7,035 nucleotides of DNA from Methanothrix sp. (GTDB taxonomy: Archaea > Halobacteriota > Methanosarcinia > Methanotrichales > Methanotrichaceae): assembly GCA_023229165.1 (NCBI GenBank), contig JALNZQ010000138.1:1-7035 (forward strand), written 5' to 3'. Under the pieces are notes generated by a model. It was not told where the DNA came from and made no database searches. It worked only from the letters and a program-made list of their open reading frames with translations. The position numbers were made by a program, and so were the translations under genes. This document shows, piece by piece, positions 1-4,617 of this stretch (within the stretch, counting starts at the first letter, position 1; each line of letters starts with the position of its first letter).

Positions 1-987
1 GGTCTCGGCGTTTTGCAGCAGAGTGCTTATCCTCTGCCCATTGGCCTCCGCCTCGATGAGGATCATAGGCCTCTTCTCGATCTTGGCGCGGCCAACTATG
101 GCCGTTCTGGCCAGGCCCTCTTTGCTAACGATGGTAACCTCATCTCCCGATTTTAGCTCGGAGAGGTAGCGCGTCTTCTCTCCCACCCGGATGTAAGCGT
201 GCACCGCGCCGGCATTCACCCGGAATGGCCGCGCTGCCACGTAGGGGCTATCTTCAGACTCGCTGTGAACCAGGAAGAATCCTTTGGCCTGGGAGCCGAT
301 GAGCATGCCCTCTCCAAAAGACATCATGCTGGCCGTGTCCACGCAGACCCGATCGCCCATGCCCACGGCTTTGACTGCGGTCACAGTTGCCGAAACCAGC
401 TCTATTCGTCCTTTTTCCGACTGCTCGACCGCGTCCATGACCCTCTTGATCTCAGAAGGATCATGGCTATCCAGCAGCACCCCATCGGCCCCTTTTTCCA
501 GTGTAGCCATTGCCAAACGTGCCTCTTCTGCCGTCTTGACGCCGCTGATGATCATAACCTCTGCGCCCTGCAATCCAGCAATCATGTTCTCCAGGGGAAT
601 GACCTTCCAGTCCGTGCCGATGACGAGAAGATAGTCTACGTTCCTGCCCATCTCCACGGCGAACTCTTCGTACTTCTTGTTGGCAATGACCACATAAGCA
701 GCCTTTTTCCCGGAAACCGTCTTGGCGAGAGCCCCGTCCAGAGAGCTGCTCGGGTCTTTGGGTAGCTCTACGGATCCATCGCCTTCGCCACCCTTGCCCA
801 CAACGAAAATATCCTCCGTCCCTCTCTCTACACCAAAGCAGGCCACCTTGATCTTGCCCAGCTCCCTCACCCGCTCGATGTTCTCCCTATCCACCAGCAC
901 GCAGTCGAAGCCAGACTCGAGAGCGGTGGTGATCATGGGCTTTATATCCTGCCACGACCCTTCGGCCATGAGCCACTTCTCTTTCAT
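1..987 (-). CDS. aroB': 3-dehydroquinate synthase II (archaeal type), 3' end cut by window edge
   Basis: This cytosolic enzyme of the archaeal shikimate route converts 2-amino-3,7-dideoxy-D-threo-hept-6-ulosonate to 3-dehydroquinate by NAD-dependent oxidative deamination and cyclisation. That role is established for the Methanocaldococcus family member. The 329 visible codons start MKEKWLMAEGSW and show family hallmarks: an N-terminal LESGFDCVLV, a central VIGTDWKVIPLENMIA, GEGMLIGS at about residues 224-231, PYVAARPFRVNAGAVHAY near 245-262, then KTRYLSEL and VGRAKIEKRPM. Archaeal homologues usually run to roughly 360-390 residues, so some tens of C-terminal residues lie left of position 1. 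ATG 987 is preceded by GGTG (994-997) with a 6-nt spacer, which supports this start. No aro gene lies beside it in the window. An M24 peptidase relic lies just upstream. No frameshift is seen. Confidence 0.95.
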   Translation of the reverse strand, partial: MKEKWLMAEGSWQDIKPMITTALESGFDCVLVDRENIERVRELGKIKVACFGVERGTEDIFVVGKGGEGDGSVELPKDPSSSLDGALAKTVSGKKAAYVVIANKKYEEFAVEMGRNVDYLLVIGTDWKVIPLENMIAGLQGAEVMIISGVKTAEEARLAMATLEKGADGVLLDSHDPSEIKRVMDAVEQSEKGRIELVSATVTAVKAVGMGDRVCVDTASMMSFGEGMLIGSQAKGFFLVHSESEDSPYVAARPFRVNAGAVHAYIRVGEKTRYLSELKSGDEVTIVSKEGLARTAIVGRAKIEKRPMILIEAEANGQRISTLLQNAET

Positions 988-1039
988 GTGTTACACCAGG
1001 GTATTCCATTACTAATCTCTTTTGCCGGAGTTAAACATT

Positions 1040-1216
1040 CTAGATCCCAGCATCCAAAATCCGTGCCGCCTCGCGGATGAGCCGGATCTCAAAATCAGAC
1101 TTCACAGAGCGAATGAGCTTGATATTCGCAGAGATGTCGGAAAATTGGACGTCCTCGCCCAAAGCCTTTGCCAACCGGGCATCGATCTCCGAACGCGGAT
1201 GAAAAACATACTCCAA
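1040..1216 (-). pseudogene. Relic of an M24 (Xaa-Pro dipeptidase-like) peptidase
   Basis: A short open stretch of 58 codons lies between the HD gene and the dehydroquinate synthase gene. It reads LEYVFHPRSEIDARLAKALG, followed by SDISANIKLIRSVKSDFEI and then RLIREAARILDAGI before a TAG. The sequence R-x-[VI]-KSDFEI-x-LIREAARI-x-DAG is the signature that joins the creatinase-like N-terminal domain to the catalytic pita-bread domain in archaeal M24 Xaa-Pro peptidases, where it falls around residues 105-165 of a protein of about 370-400. No ATG precedes it: an in-frame TAA sits at 1217-1219, directly before TTG 1216. Only about 50 nt separate its stop from the next gene. All five metal ligands of M24 enzymes would lie further downstream and are absent. 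I infer a both-ends-truncated remnant, probably not functional. A small expressed peptide is the alternative. Confidence 0.7.
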
Positions 1217-1230
1217 TTATTTCACATTTT

Positions 1231-1908
1231 CTAGATACCTTGATGCGAGCTCTTCAGTGGCTCGTTCATGCTTCCAATTTCCTCTTCCAGGTTTAGGAGG
1301 TATATTCTCAAAACCGCTGTCCTTCCGGCAGCAAGCCTTTTGGCGCTCTTTGTATGCATGCCCGACTCCAGTTTGAGCAGCTTTTTGTAGAAATGATCCA
1401 AATTCCATTTCGTGTCGTCCGGCTCTCTGGCCCGGCAGAAGGGATCGTCAGGATGGTAAAGCTCTCTTCCCAAAGTTCCTCCCGTGAGAAAGACCCGGGC
1501 AATTCCAATAGCGCCCAGAGCATCCAGCCGATCAGCATCCTGAAGTATCCTGGCCTCCAGAGTAACCGGAACAATTCCCTTGGAAAAGCGGTGCACATCT
1601 ACGGCATAGAGCACCTCCTCTCTTGCCTTTCTTTCCAGCCCAATGGACTCCAGGAAAGCCTCCACCGCCTTATGCCCCCGGCCCTCAGGCTCGCCCTGCT
1701 TCGATGTGTGCTTTTTTTCCGATCCCGCATCATGTAGCAGCGCGGCCAGCAGCAGCACTTGCATGTCCGCACCCTCCTCTTGGCCGATTATCCTGGCATT
1801 TTTGTAAACTCGCAAGATGTGCGAAAAATCATGAGCGGGATCGGCTTCCCGGTACATGGACAGGATATCGCTTATCCAGGATTCTGGGTTAAATTTATCG
1901 GAGGACAT
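1231..1908 (-). CDS. HD-domain phosphohydrolase family protein
   Basis: This is a 225-residue soluble protein of the HD superfamily, whose members are metal-dependent phosphohydrolases, often acting on nucleotides. The HD signature is complete: H30 in DFSHILRV, H59-D60 in LLLAALLHDAG, and D126 in the C-terminal DADRLDALGAIGIAR. These residues would bind one or two divalent metals. The architecture (HDFSH near the N-terminus, then DADRLDALG followed by a helical tail) matches the YedJ-like uncharacterised HD group rather than RelA/SpoT or GGDEF-linked HD proteins, so the substrate is unknown. I chose ATG 1908 over an in-frame TTG at 1953 because the protein then begins MSSDKFNPESW and a TATA-like element lies about 27 nt upstream, which suits a leaderless transcript. 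No convincing Shine-Dalgarno is present. The gene ends 14 nt before the M24 relic. Confidence 0.88.
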   Translation of the reverse strand: MSSDKFNPESWISDILSMYREADPAHDFSHILRVYKNARIIGQEEGADMQVLLLAALLHDAGSEKKHTSKQGEPEGRGHKAVEAFLESIGLERKAREEVLYAVDVHRFSKGIVPVTLEARILQDADRLDALGAIGIARVFLTGGTLGRELYHPDDPFCRAREPDDTKWNLDHFYKKLLKLESGMHTKSAKRLAAGRTAVLRIYLLNLEEEIGSMNEPLKSSHQGI

Positions 1909-1930
1909 CAAGAGGAAATTGCTGCCTTGG

Positions 1931-1940
1931 GATAAATAAT
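1931..1940 (-). promoter_or_regulatory. Candidate TATA box for the HD gene (leaderless)
   Basis: On the minus strand the bases read ATTATTTATC. The box is centred about 27 nt upstream of ATG 1908, the spacing expected between an archaeal TATA box and a transcription start, so transcription would begin at or near the start codon. This agrees with the lack of a ribosome-binding site there. It is a short AT-rich element and could be chance. Confidence 0.4.
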
Positions 1941-1958
1941 CTGTCCGGGGCAATCAGA

Positions 1959-1970
1959 CGAAAAATAGAT
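1959..1970 (-). terminator. Possible T-rich archaeal terminator after the GyrI-like gene
   Basis: Read on the minus strand this is ATCTATTTTTCG, about 32 nt after the stop of the GyrI-like gene and before the HD gene's presumed TATA box. Archaeal RNA polymerase commonly terminates at short T-runs without a hairpin. Five T residues is a weak signal. Confidence 0.3.
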
Positions 1971-2001
1971 AGATAGAAGTCGAAATTATTGACACAAATC
2001 A

Positions 2002-2472
2002 TTAGCCGATGGGCGCATAGATGGTGGTGAGAATCTCCTCAGGGGCAACCTCTCTGGGATCATTCAGGTAAGCTTCTCTTATGGGCCCCGTTAGCTTCAG
2101 GTCGTTTTCCAGAAGCCAGGCAAAGAGCCTCTCGTAGGCCGGCCCGCAGGCTTCGTAAGGGCCCTTGTGAACTATCTTGGCCATCCGTCCGCCGAAAAGC
2201 TCGTAGCACTTGATATCATCATTCTCAGGGATCTTTTCGGCAATGGGTACGCACACTTCTATGTCGGCATTGCCTGCCTCGTCGGCTCTCTGGGCATCCT
2301 CAACGCTCGTCTCATGCCAGAGGTAGAGGGGAGGGCCGGCAATCCTCGCCCCGCGGCCCATAACATATTCAAAGAGAGCGGGCAGCATCTTCGCTATCTC
2401 TTTGTAATGCCCTCTTCGTCTCATTCCTGCCACCATCTGGGGCTTTTCATCTACTACTGAAATCTCAATCAT
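2002..2472 (-). CDS. GyrI-like / AraC effector-binding-domain protein (standalone)
   Basis: This 156-residue protein consists of a single GyrI-like small-molecule-binding domain, the fold shared by the C-terminal effector domains of Rob/BmrR-type regulators and by SbmC/GyrI. The N-terminal strand MIEISVVDEKPQMVAGMR is typical, as are the first helix (residues 24-38), HKGPYE at 102-107 with the conserved acidic E107, and the closing REAYLNDPREVAPEE (132-146) plus IYAPI. No DNA-binding domain is attached, so it may be a free-standing ligand binder or sequestering protein, or an enzyme; some family members hydrolyse small electrophiles. The ligand cannot be told. ATG 2472 is chosen because GGTG (2480-2483) precedes it by 7 nt and a TATA box lies at 2518-2529. 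An in-frame GTG at 2538 is upstream of that box and therefore unlikely. Its neighbours give no functional hint. Confidence 0.87.
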   Translation of the reverse strand: MIEISVVDEKPQMVAGMRRRGHYKEIAKMLPALFEYVMGRGARIAGPPLYLWHETSVEDAQRADEAGNADIEVCVPIAEKIPENDDIKCYELFGGRMAKIVHKGPYEACGPAYERLFAWLLENDLKLTGPIREAYLNDPREVAPEEILTTIYAPIG

Positions 2473-2517
2473 GCCATCACACCAATTCGCTGCAAATATT
2501 CTTGAATTCCAGATCAA

Positions 2518-2529
2518 CTTTTTATAAGA
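2518..2529 (-). promoter_or_regulatory. TATA box of the GyrI-like gene
   Basis: The minus strand reads TCTTATAAAAAG, close to the archaeal TATA consensus. A start of transcription about 25 nt downstream would fall near 2498, giving a leader of about 25 nt that contains the GGTG ribosome-binding core. The box overlaps the tail of the decayed protease reading frame, as expected if that tail is no longer maintained. Confidence 0.6.
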
Positions 2530-3005
2530 TCCGGTCACATTTGCAGCGATTATTATTATTCATCCTTAATGCCACAATAATGCGCATGAATCCGGATGGT
2601 AGCGACATGGAGATCTTTGCCAAGTGCTGAAGATAATAGACATTAATTTCCCGCATTATCATCTCTGCCGAGATGGCGATCCCCTTCCAGTTATGCATGT
2701 TGATGGAGTGCATAAGTCCTACAACGCGGCCATCCTGAATCAGGGGGCTGCCGCGATCCCCCGGCCCGGGAAGATTGCCCAAAGGCAGCGCGACATAGGC
2801 AATGGACCAGGAGGTATCGGAGATGCGGCACAACAGGCATGTAGGCCACCTTGCAGGCCAGGCCACCCACGCGCAGGTTGTGCGTGCCTGCGGCGTGAAA
2901 GATATGCGCCGGGGCGACGCCCGCAAAAGCGCCTCGCCAGGGAACAACAGCACCGACCACGCCGTCGGAGCGGCCCGCGATGAACTGGTCACCGGATTGG
3001 ATCAC
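2522..3005 (-). pseudogene. Frameshifted trypsin-like serine protease relic
   Basis: Two minus-strand frames each carry part of what looks like one chymotrypsin-fold protease. The first, from GTG 3005, reads VIQSGDQFIAGRSDGVVGAV, then GVAPAHIFHAAG with a candidate catalytic His at residue 34 (2904-2906). The second frame takes over somewhere in about 2820-2870 and reads SIAYVALPLGNLPGPGDRGS followed by PLIQDGRVVGLMHS and KGIAISAEMI. GDRGSPL corresponds to the family's GDSGGP/GDSGSPL loop with the nucleophile Ser replaced by Arg (codon 2753-2755). Joining the frames requires a net +1 base. Only about 50 residues separate the His from that loop, far fewer than in active trypsins, so an internal deletion is also likely. 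The frame runs on to a stop at 2522 inside the next gene's promoter; the last 40 or so codons are probably not original. I infer a dead gene. The family call is from motifs only. Confidence 0.58.
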
Positions 3006-3041
3006 TACGAATTAATCGACTCTGATAGTAATTAGGATTTT

Positions 3042-3065
3042 CCAGCGTGCTGGTTTCACCCAGCA
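3042..3065. repeat. Overlapping inverted repeats in the divergent control region
   Basis: CCAGC-GT-GCTGG (3042-3053) is a near-continuous palindrome. Its right half also pairs with the next CCAGCA to form TGCTGG-tttcac-CCAGCA (3048-3065), a 6-bp stem with a 6-nt loop. The two alternatives share the GCTGG arm. They lie between the divergent start points, so an operator role is possible. Short palindromes of this size also occur by chance. Confidence 0.4.
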
Positions 3066-3091
3066 AAAGATATTTGTCTCACCCAGCCAAA
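3054..3091 (+). repeat. 15-bp direct repeat bracketing the presumed TATA box
   Basis: TTTCACCCAGCAAAA (3054-3068) recurs as TCTCACCCAGCCAAA (3077-3091). The copies match at 13 of 15 positions, share the core TCACCCAGC, and start 23 bp apart, about two helical turns. A TATA-like stretch lies between the cores. Same-face binding sites for a regulator of the plus-strand cluster would have this arrangement. The regulator is unknown. Confidence 0.5.
3065..3076 (+). promoter_or_regulatory. Candidate TATA box for the secreted protein / CDF / CHAT cluster
   Basis: AAAAGATATTTG is the only TATA-like element near the TTG start at 3113. Transcription starting about 26 nt downstream (near 3097) would leave a short leader holding GGTGA. 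It is flanked on both sides by the direct repeats. Confidence 0.4.
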
Positions 3092-3100
3092 TGCAATAAA

Positions 3101-3105
3101 GGTGA
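3101..3105 (+). promoter_or_regulatory. Ribosome-binding site that fixes a TTG start
   Basis: GGTGA lies 7 nt before TTG 3113. The same GGTG core with a 6-7 nt spacer precedes the starts at 987 and 2472. It therefore selects TTG 3113 over the upstream in-frame GTG at 3047, which would put 22 hydrophilic residues before the signal peptide. Confidence 0.65.
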
Positions 3106-3112
3106 ACGCAGT

Positions 3113-3685
3113 TTGAATTCTCGAATTCTAGCTTTAGTCCTTCTCCTGCTGCTCGCCGCCGCATCGCCTGCCTCCGCCTACGGCAAGAGCGTAGAGGATC
3201 TGGTGGGCTCCTTTTCCATTGAGAAGACCGTAAAGATCGGCAGCAGCAGCGAATGTTTTTCCTCCGCTGGCACAGCCGATCCCCTGACCCCGCCCCAAAG
3301 CACGGCAGTGGGCCCATTGGCAGACGATCAGCCGCCGAGCGTTGCGAGCTTCACTTTCCAGCCGCAGCAACTCTCCGCCGCTTCGCCCCAGATCATCAAC
3401 CTGACCGCTCACCTCATCGACGACCAGGGCGTTTGGGCGGCAGAGGCGGCATTTTCCGGCCCGTCGGGAGAGGAAGCTGATGCACTCTTCTCTGCTCAAA
3501 CCCTCGCCTCGGGAACGGCAAAGGACGGATATTACAGCACAACGATGATTCTTCCCCCAACCAATGAGACGGGTGAGTGGCATCTGCACAATTTGACCCT
3601 CGTGGACAGGGAAGGCAACCGCAGGGTCCTGGTACAGGAGGACTTGCTGGACATGGACCTGCCCGCAGTGATTACGGTGATTTAG
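3113..3685 (+). CDS. Secreted protein with one Ig-like (beta-sandwich) domain
   Basis: This is a 190-residue exported protein of unknown function. A classical Sec signal peptide opens it: R4, a hydrophobic core at about 5-17 (ILALVLLLLLAAA), and an ASA-Y cleavage site after residue 22. Residues about 25-70 look unstructured and Ser/Pro/Thr-rich. Residues about 74-190 resemble the Ig-like beta-sandwich modules of archaeal surface proteins: PPSVASFTFQPQQL, IINLTAHLIDDQGV, the run SGTAKDGYYSTTMILP, then GEWHLHNLTLVDREGNR and the closing ITVI. Three N-glycosylation sequons (N96, N151, N160) fall in this domain. No C-terminal anchor, metal-binding cluster or catalytic motif is seen. The start is TTG, chosen from the GGTGA site and the signal peptide. 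The metal-exporter gene begins 17 nt after its stop, so the two may be co-transcribed. It could be a cell-surface adhesion or scaffold component; this is a guess. Confidence 0.82.
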   Translation: MNSRILALVLLLLLAAASPASAYGKSVEDLVGSFSIEKTVKIGSSSECFSSAGTADPLTPPQSTAVGPLADDQPPSVASFTFQPQQLSAASPQIINLTAHLIDDQGVWAAEAAFSGPSGEEADALFSAQTLASGTAKDGYYSTTMILPPTNETGEWHLHNLTLVDREGNRRVLVQEDLLDMDLPAVITVI

Positions 3686-3702
3686 CTCCAGGCATATCTA
3701 TC

Positions 3703-4596
3703 ATGATGGCATATTATGAGACGGTTCGACGCATACTGATAATAATATTTGCAATTAACATAGCCACTGCCCTTGTCAAGGGAGGCTACGGACTTCTCAC
3801 CAACTCTTTGAGCATGAGCGCAGACGGCCTGCATTCTCTCTTCGACGGCACATCCAACATCATCGGCCTGGTGGGCATCGCCCTGGCGGCCCGCCCTCCT
3901 AACAAAGAATATCCTTACGGCCATGCCAAGTTCGAAACCTTTGCCTCTCTGGGGATAGCCGTGCTGCTATTTGCCGGCTCTATTCAACTGGTCTTGGCGG
4001 CCGTGAATCGCCTGCAAAGCCAGTCCGCCCCTCAGATAACCGAACTGTCTTTCGCAGTTATGGGCATAACCCTGCTCATCAATACCGGCGTCTCGGCTTA
4101 CGAATATATCCTGGGCAAGAAGCTGAAGAGCAGCATCCTGGTGGCAGATTCCATGCATACGCGAAGCGACATTTTCGCGTCCGTTGGCGTCATCCTGGGA
4201 CTATTTGCCGTCAAGATGGGCTATCCTCTGGCCGATCCGGTCATTGCCTTGCTCATCTGCGGCCTGATATTCTTGACAGGCCTGGAGATTGTAAAAGACA
4301 ACTCCCGGGTATTGCTGGACAAAGCTCTGGTCGAAGAAAGCTTGATAGTCGATCTGGCAAAGTCGGTAGAGGGAGTCTGCACCTGCCACGGCGTTCGCAC
4401 ACGCGGCATGACAGGAGAGATTTTTGTGGATCTGCATATTGGAGTGTACTCGTCGCTTTCCATAGATGCAGCTCATAAAGTGGGTGAAGATGTGGAGAGC
4501 ATGATAAAGAGCAAGATCCCGGGGGTCAGGGATGTGGTCGTGCATCTGGAGCCCAAGGACTATTGCGAGCTGAAGGCCCGGACGGCCTTGAAATAA
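3703..4596 (+). CDS. Cation diffusion facilitator (CDF) metal-ion exporter
   Basis: This 297-residue inner-membrane antiporter moves divalent metal (Zn-type) out of the cytoplasm in exchange for protons. Six membrane segments can be placed at roughly 11-32, 38-60, 80-100, 115-135, 155-172 and 176-195. The transmembrane metal site is intact: H44-x3-D48 in TM2 (DGLHSLFDG) and H152-x3-D156 in TM5 (DSMHTRSD). An HxxxD pair in both helices is usual for zinc-preferring members, although cobalt or iron cannot be excluded. YPYGHAKFE (70-78) is the conserved loop before TM3. The C-terminal ferredoxin-like dimer domain (about 210-297) has CHGVRTRG (228-235), H258 and the family ending HLEP (281-284). 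The first of two adjacent ATGs (3703, 3706) is used; no Shine-Dalgarno stands close, and GGTGAT at 3676 is 21 nt away. The open frame upstream of 3703 overlaps the previous gene and lacks family sequence. The next gene starts 21 nt downstream. Confidence 0.93.
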   Translation: MMAYYETVRRILIIIFAINIATALVKGGYGLLTNSLSMSADGLHSLFDGTSNIIGLVGIALAARPPNKEYPYGHAKFETFASLGIAVLLFAGSIQLVLAAVNRLQSQSAPQITELSFAVMGITLLINTGVSAYEYILGKKLKSSILVADSMHTRSDIFASVGVILGLFAVKMGYPLADPVIALLICGLIFLTGLEIVKDNSRVLLDKALVEESLIVDLAKSVEGVCTCHGVRTRGMTGEIFVDLHIGVYSSLSIDAAHKVGEDVESMIKSKIPGVRDVVVHLEPKDYCELKARTALK

Positions 4597-4617
4597 ATAC
4601 AGAGGGTAATAATAAAT

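Noticed and set aside
199..765. A 188-codon plus-strand open frame
   Set aside because: It lies antisense to the dehydroquinate synthase gene, has no recognisable domain, and is rich in His/Cys/Arg as expected for a complementary-frame artefact.
1354..1737. A 127-codon plus-strand open frame
   Set aside because: It is antisense to the intact HD-domain gene, whose motifs are fully accounted for on the minus strand.
1964..1978. A short ATAG/TAGA tetranucleotide run
   Set aside because: There are three units only, in an AT-rich intergenic spacer; most likely chance.
2549..2562. A run of ATT trinucleotides
   Set aside because: It is only about four units, lies in the decayed tail of the protease relic, and has no associated structure.
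3115..3130. Tandem GAATTCTC/GAATTCTA at the start of the secreted protein
   Set aside because: It is two copies of an 8-base unit inside coding sequence; it could be coincidence of codon choice and nothing else supports a role.
3134..3589. A 151-codon minus-strand open frame
   Set aside because: It is antisense to the secreted protein gene, which has a signal peptide, ribosome-binding site and domain pattern.
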